Assembly (NCBI GenBank): GCA_023052935.1
Contig: CM041298.1
Coordinates: 54,443,813 to 54,507,812, forward strand
DNA length: 64,000 nt
Source: Piezodorus guildinii
Taxonomy: Eukaryota > Arthropoda > Insecta > Hemiptera > Pentatomidae
Direction of reading: 5' to 3'
Shown here piece after piece: positions 32,464 to 44,524 of this stretch. The translations under genes were made by a program, and so were the position numbers. The notes under the pieces are model-generated. The model was not told the DNA's origin, did no database searches, and was given only the letters and a program-made list of their open reading frames with translations. How positions within the stretch are numbered: position 1 is the first letter of the stretch; the number at the start of each line of letters is the position of its first letter.

Positions 32464-32871
32464 TATAAAACACAGGTGTGTTCAACCCTGTCCATCGGTT
32501 GATCATGCTAAACCCTCAAAACTGTCGAGTATTGCGGATAGTGTATAGCCTTCCCCGTGTTTATTCATAAGTTATATAAGCATATCAATAAATGTTTGGT
32601 TTCAAAAATAGACAACATCTATATACCAGAGTAACATAAACCTAAATATTGCGGTTTGTACTGCGTTGTGCCTGGGAAAATACTAAATCGTTTTCATTTC
32701 AGTCCTCTTACCAGAAGTGCCACTTTATATAAACGGTTTATTCTGTTTATATTTTCGCTAAATCCACTCGAAAGACTGATTTAATTCGTTCGATAAATAA
32801 ATAATTATATGGTCTTTAATACCATGTTTTCAACTTTATATTAAAAAACTTTTAATTATATATTTATCATT
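32464..32871. other. Spacer, nothing recognised
   Basis: AT-rich, with no supported feature. Confidence 0.5.
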
Positions 32872-33084
32872 CCTTGGGGGTGGTACAGTAGATGTGAGAT
32901 CCTGGGGTGTAGAGACCCTCCTGAGGCACACCCAGTCTATATAAAATCGGTACCCAAAATGTGGAAAAAACTGGTGTCTAAATGTGACATCGGCCTAATC
33001 ACCTGATTGCATAGCCGTTGGCCTGAAAAAAAAGTACGTATTTCTATATAGATCTTCCAGGGGTTGTAGAGGTAAAGGTTTTTT
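32872..33084 (+). mobile_element. tRNA-derived SINE body, 5'-truncated
   Basis: Forward copy of the SINE body: GAGACCCTCCTGAGGC at about 32918, CCCAAAATGTGG, GCCGTTGGCCTG and the 3' end GTAGAGGTAAAGG followed by a T-run at 33079-33092. The tRNA head is absent. Confidence 0.72.
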
Positions 33085-33114
33085 TTTTTTCTAAGAGTGT
33101 ATTAATGCTCATTG

Positions 33115-33825
33115 AAAAAATCTGGTGCGGGCAACACACGACCATCACTTACCTCCATTTTTAAAATCAATGAAAGAATTTTCAAAAACAGTTAAAGATA
33201 AAAATACGTGAAACTATTAAAGAATTAATTAAATTGAATTTCTATAGAAACATGTGTTTTATTAAAAAATCTATTATATTATTATCTAAAATAATCAGTT
33301 AGTTTTATGTTCATTTCATCACTCTCTATTCAGTTTTAAAAGCTTGTGTATGAGATAATATTTTTTCTAAAATCTTTAGCTTTCTAACGGTATATCATAC
33401 ATGTATATTACTGCTCTTATGTTCAAAAACGAAAAATTGCATTAAAAAAATATTTTTTCAGTTTTCTCCTTTAGTTTGGTATTGAATTTATTCAATTTAT
33501 ATATTTACCTGTTTTTCATCAGTGTTAACAAGATAATATAGTTATTTTTATAGAAACTACAAAATTAAAGATACTTTAGGGGAAGAAAATTTAAAATATC
33601 GGCATTTAAGCTCTGTCAGACCATTTTAATCAGTATGAAACCTACAAGATGTTAAAGCCTTTTAAATTTTACATCGATATAGCGAGTTTAATAAAAATCG
33701 TTGGAACCGAGAAAATCGAAAAAAAGGTGCAAAATGCATGGTATAAAGTGCATCTTCTGGTAAGCTCATTTTGATGAAAAAAGTTTTGCTACGTCTCGGA
33801 CGTATAGTTGTCTTAAATATAAATA
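33115..33825 (-). repeat. RepA copy, left part missing
   Basis: It starts AAAAAATCTGGTGCGGGCAA with CACGACCATCACTTACC. It continues to TCGGACGTATAGTTGTC and stops abruptly at about 33825, like the copy at 7268. Confidence 0.85.
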
Positions 33826-35794
33826 CCTTATTCTAGTACAAGATCACTGAAGAATAACATAAATGTACACTATAACTAGCAAATGTGAACTATAACTGGC
33901 AAAAGAACAAAAAAAAAAAAAAATATGATTAATATATACAGTTACATTTAAATGATCAAAACTGGAAAAATAGTACAATAATATCTTATTGCAATATGCC
34001 ATTAACAAAAAACTCACATTGCCTATGTTTTTAACATATTAAAGATTTAAAATAGTTTTAAAAAAATTAAAATTATGAAGCTGGTGAATAACTGACATGC
34101 AACAAAGGAATTTTTCCGAACCATGTGCAATTTTAGAATTGTATACAATTATTAACTATGTAGCATGTTTAATAATTTATGTAATATTTTTTATTAACTT
34201 CTTAAAATTACCAACATTTTTTATCTTTTACATTATACACTAAAAGCAGAACCCGAGCGATCCCAGCGCCTCTCTCAGTCGTATCACTGCTGTTAGCCAC
34301 GGGAAGCTGTGAGGGCAATAACAACAGGTAGTTAACAAAAACATAAGTTGATATTAATGTATATTAGTTATTCGAAACTAAATGTTTCAATGGAAACCAA
34401 ATTAAAGTAGATGAACACAAAAATAACAACTAACTTTTACATTATAGTTAGTTGCTTTTAATGAATTTTAAGTGATTTTTTGACATTGCTTGTAGGATCC
34501 GGAAAATGGCGGGAATATCCCGAAATGTTGACTAATGTTTTTTTTTTATCGTTAATAAATGGTCTTTTGGAAGAAATGTAAAAATCATTCCTTTTATTTT
34601 ATACCTCAGAAAATATTTATTTCTTCCGGATAACAGGAATAAAACAATAAAATAAAATTGAAAATTATTATAAATCAACTTTTTGTGGTTGATTGGTGTT
34701 AGGAAGTTTAGACATTTTGCACATCACTTTGATCGCAATACTCAAATTAGGCAAAATCTGGATGGGAAGCAGGAAGGTGTTGAATAAAGATTGGAAAGGA
34801 GTATGACGAATGTTTGATGGGAGAGTATGATGAAAATAGTGGACAGGGCTAAGAATGAATGTTCATATTTTTTGGTTCTGTCGGATGGGAAGGCTTATAG
34901 AGGTAGGAAAAACGGGATCAGGTTTCCTAGGCATGGATTGTGGATTTAAATTAGAGGAGACTGGCTATAGACTTATGAGGAGCGGTGGGAGTGCATGATT
35001 TAATAGAAAAATAAACCAAGGAAGTATTGCCTTCGAACCGAGGGAAATAGCTACTTTGACTCATTATAGAGGTGGGATACATGTGACCGCCTAGAGGTGC
35101 CGAAGACAAATCTTATGAAACAATTCATGATTAGTTTCAATCCGTTCTCAATAGAACTATGAACTATTAATACACGGACTCAGGGTGAAATCCTACGGTT
35201 AATTTAGTTTTGTTTTTTTTTCATCAGGCGTCGTGTTAGGTTGATATAACGTTACTAGGGTCCACTCAGGATCGATAAAATGCATTTTTGGATCTTTTAT
35301 GGACTAGTTTCAAGGTTATGAACGGTTTCTAGCTGTGTATAATAATATTGTATAGCAATATAATTTAAATAAAATTATGTAATATAGTTTGATCCAATTG
35401 AGATGGAAGGTCACAGAAGCAAGATTAGCTGGTGGCTAAGGAAGATAAGAAGGGACGAGAAGCGGAACCAATGTGATTCACCTTTCCTGTCCACCTCCAC
35501 CTGCTATGGAAATTTGTTATTAACAACTCTGAGTAACCTAACAACTGCACAATTGTTAACTTAACGAGCTCTTATTGAGGAAGGCGTAATGTGCTATTTC
35601 CCAGAAGAAGGAAATAAAAAAGAAAAATAGCACTTGTTTTAATTTATGGATCTAAGATTAATATGGTCACAACTCGAAACATTCTGACTTATATCTTTGC
35701 TGTAAGGAAATTATCTAGAGAAGTCCAGAAAAAATCTCCGAGCACCGAATAGTTTAATAAAATTTAGATAGAAAACATTCTTTACACAACTAAT
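33826..35794. other. Long spacer; short LINE-UTR scrap at 34240-34325
   Basis: 34250-34325 (GATCCCAGCGCCTCTC, then TGTTAGCCAC) matches part of the jockey-tail 3' UTR near 38737-38790. The stem-loop motif lies at 34497-34537. 34640-35560 is moderately GC-rich but has no recognised frame. Confidence 0.45.
34497..34537 (+). ncRNA. Hammerhead-like stem-loop motif, copy 2
   Basis: AATGGCGGGAATATCCCGAA then ATGTTGACTAATG: a GGGA/TCCC stem followed by CGAAATGTTGACTAA. It has the same architecture as 25937-25973 with compensating stem bases. Confidence 0.35.
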
Positions 35795-36585
35795 AAAAAA
35801 AATCTGATGCGAAACACACGAGTTTCACTTGCTATTTTTTTTTCTTAAAAATATAAATAAAACTTTCAAAAAACGTTAAAACAATTTATATTAAAAGTTT
35901 CTTTGGAAACATAAGTTTTAGATAAATAATATAACGATATAAAATTTTATGTACTAATATCACTTAATTTTATGCCCTATTCATCAACTTTACATTAATT
36001 TTCACAACTTTTGTATGTAAGATAACATTTTTCCTAAGAGCTTTAGCTTTGCAACGGTACATTATATACTATATTACAATTCCTACATTCGGATAAAATA
36101 CACGAAATAATACTTTTGATTTATCTCAATTATTTCCATTGTATTTGTTTATCAATAATAAACGCTTTATATTGTATATATATAAATGATATATATATAT
36201 TATTTTAATCTGATAAAGTTAAAGATACTTTAGAGGATTCTCAAATTAGCATTTCAGCACTGTCAGACTATTTCAGTAAAAATAGTCATATCCTAAATCA
36301 TATTAAAGCCCATTAAATTGTTCATCGACTAGCGAGATTAATCAAAATCGTTCGAGCTGTTTTAAAAAAAATTATTAAAAAAGTTAAAATGCATGGCATA
36401 AAGTGGCTCTTCTGTTGAGCTGATTTTGATGAAAAAGTTGCTGTAGTATCTCGGGCAAAAGCTGTGTTAAATGTTGAATTTCAGTATTGTATGATATTCC
36501 ATTACACTAGTCTTGGCTTACCATACATACGCGGACAAATTTCGAACATTTTCACGATTGCAATACTTTTATTTACTTTATATTA
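35795..36585 (-). repeat. RepA copy, divergent
   Basis: It starts AAAAAAAATCTGATGCGAAA with CACGAGTTTCACTTGC. Internal boxes are recognisable, but much of the CCCTAAAACGTG segment is lost. It ends at GCAATACTTTTATTTACTTT. Confidence 0.75.
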
Positions 36586-36720
36586 ATAGTTGATAGTAAA
36601 AACACACTTTAAGAAAATTTATATCTTATAGGTACCAGATTTTTAAAAATTTAGTGTTAACTTTTATTGAATTATTTTGATCTTTATTTTATAGGGTTTA
36701 TAATTTATTATATTACGTAA

Positions 36721-36972
36721 TTTTTACTATCTCTTCTTATATATGAATTATATAGTCAGATAAAGTATTGCGATCGTGGAAATTCGAGTTTTCAACGGAA
36801 ATACACGTTTTAGGGTCCCGTGAGTCCAAATAAGTCCCGCAAAAATGTTTGGGTATGTGTATGAGGTAAATATAGCTCAAAAACGAATAGTTGTATAAAT
36901 GGAAATTTCAGATTTTGGAAACGTATATGCTTGGGATGTCACTGCAACAATTTTACCAAAATCAGTATCTCC
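36721..36972 (+). repeat. RepA left-hand fragment
   Basis: From TTTTTACTATCTCTTCTTAT through GTATTGCGATCGTGG, ACGTTTTAGGGTCCCGTGAG and GATGTCACTGCAAC. It is cut before the central boxes. Confidence 0.8.
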
Positions 36973-37052
36973 CTCTATCTTTTTTTTTAAAATTGTCTTC
37001 GGTATGCTCATAGCAACTCAACGAAGTTGAGCAGCAGATCCAAATTGAAATT

Positions 37053-37149
<97 letters not shown>
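37053..37149 (+). repeat. Compound (CT)n(AT)n microsatellite
   Basis: About 40 bases of CT are followed by about 55 bases of AT. Confidence 0.95.
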
Positions 37150-37151
<2 letters not shown>

Positions 37152-37561
37152 GTTCAGTTTTCTTCATTATTTATACTTATAAGCTTTGATTATTATACTT
37201 AATATTATTACATACAGTTATACATAATTTATCATATCGTTCTTCCTGCAAGATACTATTGGGGATAATAATCCTATAATAGCAGTAGCTCTTATAACAA
37301 AGAGATCCGAGACAATGTCCAGAAGATGACATTGGAAAATTATTTTAAATTACCTTAATGAGATACGAGTATATGGTAAGCTTTGGCTTGTTGCAAAAAT
37401 CACTATCACAGTGCATTCATACATTGCATTTCGTGTAGTATTGAATGGAAAATAGTTCCTATATTTCTGAATTTTAGCAAATCTCATCGTATAATGTTTC
37501 GCGGTTTGTAGTCGGTTTTTAGAGCCTGGATCTAGCATATACTATCTCGAATCATCTTTAA

Positions 37562-38096
37562 CTAGCAGTTGCCCGCGACTTCATCTGAGTCAATTTCAGT
37601 TCTTATGATCGCTATTACGAAGTTTTTAAAAGAATATTTTTTAAAGTACTTCTGCGTAAATGATATATTTTAGTTTTGTTTTCTTGTGGCCGAAGAACTG
37701 ATTTTCTCCGCAACCAGATCTTGACTATGCGACATATAGTTGGCCGTGTGAAAAGCAGTCTTGACGTTAATCGATTCCTACATGTTTAAATGTTTGCCCC
37801 TGTTATTTATTAATTGTTTACAGCAAAATATAAATTTACGGGAAGTTGAATTATTTTAAAATTAAAATGTCAATCATTTGGAATTATTGGGATGCGAGGT
37901 TAATTTCCCCCGTTTTTCCCCGGATTTTCCCCTGATTCTCTTATTGGTCACAGCCTGATATTATATAGCCTAAAGCCTTCCTCGATAGATGGCCTATCTA
38001 ACACAAAAAGAATTTTTCAATTCGAACCAGTAGTTTTTGAGATTAGGGCGTTAAAACAAATAATCAAACTATTCAGCTTTATAATATTAGTATAGA
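37562..38096 (-). mobile_element. Non-autonomous Helitron
   Basis: In reverse it begins TCTATACTAATATTATAAAG (at 38096) and ends CAACTGCTAG (at 37562), inserted between A and T. It contains the helicase motif remnant near 37770-37810 (INK-stop-QGQTFKHVGID) with two stops. It is a sister of 9990-10953 and 57371-57855. Confidence 0.9.
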
Positions 38097-38373
38097 TAAT
38101 TTATTTAAATCGCAGTCACTAAATCTGTAGTCCATTATTTATAGAACTATTTCGTCTAATTGAACAAAAAGGTACTGTTAGTCGGATTAATCTTAAAATA
38201 AGGCCGAGGATTTGTGTTATATCCATTTTAGGAATTATTCGGTATAAACCATTGGACTTATCATATAATATATCAACAACCTTTTATGTTAGGTTTTTTA
38301 ACGTTATAATAGGAAATGATTAAGAATGCTTTGAAGAAGAAGACTAAAATTAAATATGAACATCGTAAGTTTT

Positions 38374-39324
38374 GGATAGGTAATATTTTTATTTTTTGTA
38401 TTTATTGAGAAATATTACAATTTTTTACATAATGAACAGTAGTTATAGTGAAGCAATACACATTTATACAATATATACAGAAAATAATGATAAGTTCAAA
38501 TTACATAAAATCGGAAATAAATAAATTCAAATATATAAAAAAAAAATAACAATTAATAAGAACAAAAAAAACAACAAAAAACAAATCAAAACAACAACCT
38601 GTAGTAGAGATAAATGCAAGTTGGGAAATAAATAAAAATCATACAAGCAAACTCAACTATATACAATATATACAATCTGCTAAAGGGACCCTAGACTCGG
38701 CTGCTCCCTCCACAAGTGGGGGGAGAAGCCGAATCCAAGAGATCCCAGCGCCTCTCACTCAGCGCTTCACTGGTGTAAGCCAGTGGAGGCCGAGCTAAGG
38801 CGGAATAGCCACAAACATACAGTACATGAGTGGAGGATCTGACCCAGTGTCAGAACTCCAGAATAAATGTTTACAAAACGTCGCGGGGCCTCTGCTGTTT
38901 TAATCTTCGAGGAGGATTGTAGGGATGGGTTGAGCTGGAAAGCGATTGAGCAAGAGGTTTAGGATGACGAAGAAGGTTCTGATGGAATTTGGAGAATTTG
39001 GATGGTACCAGGTCTAAAATAAATAGAATATTAAGGTCGTGGTGTAGGGTACAGTTGGTAACGTAATAAGGAGCATTAACTATTGTTCGAAGGACTTTGG
39101 CTTGGAAGGATGGGATACGTTTGATATTAGAATGTTTAGTTGTCCTCCATAGTTCAAGTCTGTAGGTCCATATAGGTTTCAGTACTGTCTTATATATTAG
39201 TAATTTGTTGTCGACTGTAAGATGAGATTTTCTGTTTAGTAGTTTGTATAACCGGCCGTTCTATCCTTTTAAGTCGTGTATGTGGGTTCCACGTCAGTCT
39301 TTTGTCTAGTAAGGATAGGTAATA
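38374..39324 (-). mobile_element. 5'-truncated jockey with 12-bp target duplication
   Basis: The element proper is 38386-39312, flanked by GGATAGGTAATA at 38374-38385 and 39313-39324. The minus strand has an A-rich tail, a long 3' UTR (38400-38880) and the last about 140 codons of jockey ORF2: TWNPHTRLKR near 39300, PIWTYRLELW near 39150, and an end in PSRRLKQQRPRDVL-like form near 38900. The frame is disrupted, so it is dead on arrival. Confidence 0.85.
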
Positions 39325-40590
39325 CAAACTCGCTTTTCAAGGACTTTTGTGATATTTAAATGAAGTCTGATGAGGAATTTATATATAAATTTAAATATGC
39401 ACGATTTTTTAAATTTGTAGGGTCCTTTTTACTGTACTGATTGGATAAAAGGTTCGGTGGAAAAAAAAAATTGGGTTTGGGACCATTGGTGTACTATATC
39501 TGGTCTGCTATGTACGTAATGTTTACCTTTTTTTTGATATTAAGGTTGCAGATAATATAATTAAATGATATTAAGGTTTGAGGTCTATAAAATTTTAATT
39601 ACAACGTGTATTAAACTATAAATTTTATTTCTATTTTAATTTAAAATTGAAACAATCATTACGGTTTGCCTATCTCTTAAGTGCGTCTTCAATTTTCTTC
39701 CTCTATTACAAATCTGCTAATAGTTGTTTCAAATTATGGTTCAAGCTAATGCATAAGGCAATAAATTGAGTAATATTTTGATATTTTACTTCTTGTCGAT
39801 TAACATATTTTCTCGGTTAGGAGTAGTTTATAAATTAAAATGCTAACAACCATGTAGAGATGTGTCTGTGGAGGATAAAGTCGTGTATCGGGTGCCGCAG
39901 TGCGTCATAAGGAGTTAGTGACCCCCGGAGTCCGTCACGTAGTCCTCGTAACAGGCTTAATTCTTAAAAGACGTTTAATGAAAATTAAATTTTCACCCCG
40001 GAGTGGTTTGATGAAGGCCTGATCGAACGGGGAGATAGGGGAAACCTATAAGGCCCTTACCTCATCCCAGCTCCTAATGTCTTAAATTAATTTAAATACA
40101 GTGTCACTGATTGAAAAAAAAAAGGTGTACAAAAAAAAAGGACAATTTCAACCTAGTATTTGTATTAATATTTATTTGAAATAAAATACAAATCATACTC
40201 AAAGTATAGTCGACTGTTATCTACCGTCATTAGCCTTCTACCATGTCATTGGCTCCCAACAAAACAAATTCGCGGACTCCATCGTACAATCATTTCAATG
40301 GCAAAGACGCCCTAAATTCTAAGTGCAAAATACCTCTACCAAAACTCTATATTCTAGAAATGGTCCAGTTGGGTATATAGAAATTAAGAAAAAATAACCA
40401 GACTTCAGAGGCTTACACCAATCCGCGAAACAAGGAATAACTAAAATTTAATGTTGAACCTGGCAGATGGCTCTATAATTTTTCAAAGATAGTGAAAACC
40501 TTCGTTATGCCTTTTTATGATTAGTTTGACTTGAGGAAGTTCTTCTTATTTTTCTTTAAAAAATATTTAAATTACCAATATATACTCCAA
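39325..40590. other. Spacer; GC-richer 39860-40080
   Basis: 39860-40080 is GC-richer and includes GATCGAACGGGGAGATAGGG near 40020-40040. It has no frame and could be a LINE 5' UTR scrap. The remainder is not recognised. Confidence 0.4.
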
Positions 40591-40619
40591 CTCATTTTCT
40601 CCACTTTGATACGACAATA

Positions 40620-41193
40620 AATCCATTATTTATGTTCACCCTAAAGGTTCATTTTGATTATATTATTAAAATTTTGAATTTACCACCGCATAGATATCCA
40701 AAGATTTTAGCATTACAAATAATCAAGAAAAACATAGTATGGTTCAAAAACATCCTTAATCTGAAAGAATTGCATGGATTAGATTGTAATTTAAACATAT
40801 CAAACTGTAATGATATTAAGGTATAGAAAAATAATCTAGCAACACTAAGATTTCAAATACAAAAAGTTAAACTTCCAAAACTTCCCCATTTTATCCACAT
40901 TTAGCCACAGTAAATTACATTACTGATAAATGTTCACTGGAGGTGATTAGATGGGTAATTAAAATCAGGGGTGATGTTTTAAACTTAAATTATAAAAATT
41001 TCATGTAAAAAATAATACATGTAGTTTGTGTAATACAAATGAAATAGAATATCTCTTTCACATTTTGGCTGCCTGTCCGATACTTCAAGAGTTTAGAAAA
41101 AAATATTTGAATTCTAAAAAGCTCACTTGGGATCAAACATTGGAGTTAATAAATGGAAAAGATTGGCTGGCGTTAGTTAATTACTCCAGATAG
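40620..41193 (+). pseudogene. Decayed LINE ORF2 C-terminal region
   Basis: A first open piece (40632-40826) contains IIKILNLPPHRYPKILALQI, like the post-RT region of several LINE clades. After breaks, a second piece (41020-41193) reads CSLCNTNEIEYLFHILAACP and FRKKYLNSK. This is the Cys-x2-Cys...His-x3-x-Cys tail typical of LINE ORF2 C-termini, and it stops at TAG 41191-41193. No catalytic motifs remain. The clade cannot be fixed. Confidence 0.5.
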
Positions 41194-42189
41194 GCTTTCT
41201 CATATAGAATGGTGCCCACAAAACAGTATAACTATTAGTGAATTTGATTTTAATACATGAATAACATCCGAAGTGTTGATATATTGTTTCTTGTTTTGTT
41301 ATTGATTATTAATTATATTGAAAGATTAAAGACTAAGTTTGTCAATAAACACAGACTCCACGGACGGTCCATAGACCATGTAGTGTGTCTATTTTTTATT
41401 ATTGTGTTTTGTAATTTGTTAATTGTTTATTTTTTATTGGTTTTTATTTTCTATTTGCTGTAATTTTGAAAAATAAAATGACTTTTCTATTTATCTGTCT
41501 TATGTTTACTTATTAATTCAAGCATAATTTTCTTCCATCATATCTTTATTATTATAATTAACTATATAACTGGTCAATATTAGTCGACGTTTCGGGACTT
41601 TATCCCCATTATAAAGATTAAAATGGTTTAAAACAATTTGATTTTAGTTACATTTAGTAAATTTTGTCTATATCTTTAATTTTATTAAAGTCATTAATTT
41701 AAAAAAATCATATTATATAATTAACTATAAATTAATTTTTTTGTTCATTATTTATTAATATACATTTTTTGTTGCTAACAGCTACATGGACTTCTAAATG
41801 TCGACTATTGGCTCACTTTTCTATCTTCTTTTTAATATTGCATACTTTTTACTTTGCTACTTCTATTGTTACTTTAATCTATATTTATATAATTGTTACT
41901 GTGGTCTATATTTATTTTTATTTTAATGTTACTATTAATTTTTTGTCACTTATTTTTTGTTATATTTTTTTATTAAAATTTTATATTATTTATAATGATG
42001 GTGTAATGTGTACCTAGATTTTTAGTATATGTTTTATAATTAACTGCTATTTTATAATAGCTATTTTTAGTTATATAAATTACTTCCAGTATTTTTCTAT
42101 TTCTATTATTTTTAGAAGTATCTAATATTTTTATATTTTCATTAAATTCATGTTGATTTTTTACAATATGTGTTGATAACGCTGTTGCA
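41194..42189. other. AT-rich spacer with one stem-loop motif
   Basis: Very AT-rich; 41257-42017 holds open but low-complexity Phe/Ile/Tyr frames with no support. It contains the stem-loop motif at 41580-41626. Confidence 0.5.
41580..41626 (-). ncRNA. Hammerhead-like stem-loop motif, copy 3
   Basis: The minus strand reads AATGGGGATAAAGTCCCGAA then ACGTCGACTAA: GGGA/TCCC stem, then CGAAACGTCGACTAA. The GGGA-x5-CCC spacing is nearly the same as in copy 2. Confidence 0.35.
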
Positions 42190-42194
42190 TTTTT

Positions 42195-42905
42195 ATTCGC
42201 CTTCCTTATGCCGTCCTTCAGGAAGAACCTAAAATGGTGGGCCAGAAGCTGTGCTAAATCAGGCACTCCTTAAAGATACCCAACCTCATTTAATCTGGAT
42301 TAGTTTAAGGCAATGTACCCTTAGCCGTAAACCTATGACATCCTGCCATACATTATCCTTTAATAATATTCCGCTTGCCCAGTTGAACAGATCCGCTACC
42401 TAGGACTCCTACTTGACAAACTTTTAACATGGAACCCGCACACTAGACTGAAACGGCAATAAACTACTCGCCGCTTTCGGTTACTTCAACACTTAATATA
42501 TACGCTCTAACCTTCCACTTAACTACAAAAGGCTAATCTACATGAACATCATAAAGCCTATCTGGACTTACGGAGTTCAGCTTTGGAGCTCTACTAAACC
42601 ATCAAATTCTTTAATCCTTACAATCCAAAAGCCTTCGAAAAATCCTTAGCGCTTGTCAAGAAGAAACTCATCCCTAAATACCTTAATGTTCCATATGTTG
42701 CTGATTTGGCCCGAACCAGATATAAATCTTTCTATGACAAACTTAACTCCCACTCTAACTCACTAGTTTCAATCCTTACTTCCTCTTCGAATCCTGACAA
42801 TTCTCCAAGGCGTCTGAAAAAGAGATGGCCTCGAGACCTTCTAGTTTAGGTTAACAACTAGAGTGCTGCAGATTGGCAGTTTCTCTTCATGTATTTTATC
42901 TCATA
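42195..42905 (+). pseudogene. Jockey-B ORF2 fragment and LINE-UTR scrap
   Basis: 42195-42300 (TTATGCCGTCCTTCAGGAAG) resembles 57006-57120, a LINE 3' UTR. 42375-42849 encodes in broken frames QIRYLGLLLDKLLTWNPHTR, PIWTYGVQLWSSTKPSNS and a final PRRLKKRWPRDLLV before the stop. It is the same family as 22076-22838. It has no RT catalytic site. Confidence 0.7.
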
Positions 42906-42939
42906 GCTGATTTATTTGATGTATTAACCAATACACTTT

Positions 42940-43530
42940 TTTACGGTTTTCCTCATTACAGTAACCCTGCAATGGGTCCATTTATTTCTACGCGTACCAA
43001 CTTGCGATACTACGCGTATTTTTATTACATAATATAAATTATGTTACAGAACATATTTTATAAAAAAATTGTATAATAATAACAGGTAAATAAAACTAAT
43101 AAATATAAACTGATAAATTAATCATTTGTTATAACGAATTAACAAAATAATACTAACTTATTGACTAAACAAAGAAACCAGTAACAAATAATAAATAATT
43201 CATTTGTTATAACTACTTAACGAAACAATACAAACTAACTAATTGACTAGTATTAGTTACAGTGAAAGTAAATGAAATAAAATTAATAACGAGTTATTGC
43301 CTGTTGCTATTTCTCTAATTCTGCATAGCCCACCCGGTCTACAAATTCATCAAATTTTGAAAAATATTTTGTAAGAAGGTCACACTTCGAAGGCGGCCAT
43401 TGGTCTCCGTTAAGTAGGACTGTTGAGATCAGTTTGTGTCTATGTTTGTCCAGTTTACTGCAGTCGAATAAAATATGGTCGTATGTCTGTTCGCTTTTAC
43501 CGTCACACTTACAGATTTTGTCGTCAGAAC
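42940..43530 (-). mobile_element. LINE 3' end, inverted twin of 5325-5980
   Basis: In reverse it carries the same CKCDGKSEQTYDH coding tail (about 43520 to the stop at 43307-43309), the TTAGTTAGTT-type 3' UTR and the TGGACCCATTGCAGGGTTAC end. Similarity to 5325-5980 is very high by eye. Small indels lie in the UTR. Confidence 0.75.
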
Positions 43531-43610
43531 CAACACTCTTGTAAATATCAATAAATAATTAATTTAAAAAATAATATTTAAAAAAATTATTTTCATTTTT
43601 CTACTACTAG

Positions 43611-43739
43611 GTGGGCATTGAATTAGTCATAGAAAACCGTTGCATAATCGAAGCGGATTCAGGAAGCTTCGTTCATAGATTATTGAATATGCCAGAAACA
43701 CAATTAGGTACACTGTTTACTCAGAAAAATAAATTCTAA
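43611..43739 (+). CDS. Candidate terminal exon of an unknown host gene
   Basis: A pyrimidine-rich stretch ending TTTTTCTACTACTAG (43596-43610) forms a good 3' splice site. It is followed by 42 open codons beginning VGIELVIENRCIIEADSGSF and ending in TAA at 43737-43739. The codon use is less AT-biased than the surroundings, and the frame opens and closes cleanly. I do not recognise the protein. No upstream exon was found within the window because the preceding kilobases are transposons. It could be chance. Confidence 0.3.
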   Translation: MGIELVIENRCIIEADSGSFVHRLLNMPETQLGTLFTQKNKF

Positions 43740-44219
43740 TGTTAATAGGCAAAGGGTACTGTTTAAAATAGAAATGAGCGTGTATAGACCTCCATCTAGC
43801 CTTCCACTTCGTTCACACGGCTTTATCTATCTTTCTCATATTTTTAACTTGCATGGATTTTTTTTTCATTCGATTGACCTTTTGTGTCTCTACGTGAAAG
43901 GAATTCTCGTTTTATTTTTGTCACGATATTTTATAAGCCGAAGGACAGTCGCTAGTTGTCATTTTTATTTTACCTCAGTGTCAGTTCGAATAAGTGAGAG
44001 CCATTTAAAATTCAGATTGCGGCTCGAGTAATGATATGTAAAGACAGAGAAAGAGTTTTTTTTTTTTTATTATATTCTTAATACTTAAAGGTTAATGTAC
44101 GGCTTGAGGAAATGTTACGGAAATCAGCGTAATATCCATTACATACACATGCTTAATTTATCTTGTTCCACATTTAAACTTTAAATATCAGGGACATATG
44201 ATACAGTTTAGAAGTTTTG
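43740..44219. other. Spacer, nothing recognised
   Basis: It contains an 85-codon low-complexity frame at 43774-44031 with no domain. No supported feature. Confidence 0.4.
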
Positions 44220-44239
44220 TTGAAGGACTAAAAATTACG

Positions 44240-44500
44240 AAGAAAACTGACTGTTGAAATTTAAGTAAAGGCATTATAAAAACATATATTAGAATAAGGA
44301 CTAAGAACAGAGTCTGCAACCATAATCTTCATAAACTAGGCGTATCAGAATGTCCAAAATGGGGTGGCAGGTAGACCCTAAAACATATATTACTGGAATG
44401 CCTATACCATACAAAACTCAAAGAGAAAACATGTTTTTGGAAATAAATAATAATCACAACATAAGTTATGAAAATTTATTAAAATTATTATTTTATTTTC
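44240..44500 (+). pseudogene. LINE C-terminal zinc-finger-like tail, forward
   Basis: It reads RIRTKNRVCNHNLHKLGVSE, then CPKWGG, a stop, and TLKHILLECLYHT. This is the LHKLG...C...H-ILLEC pattern of I/R1-type LINE tails, with one stop and frame damage. It converges with the minus-strand RNase H element that ends at about 44525. Confidence 0.5.
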
Positions 44501-44524
44501 CTCTATACTACAGGGACATTCGCA

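Noticed and set aside
41257..42017. Small hydrophobic membrane proteins
   Set aside because: Phe/Ile/Tyr-rich frames are expected in AT-rich DNA. There is no start context, domain or conservation cue.
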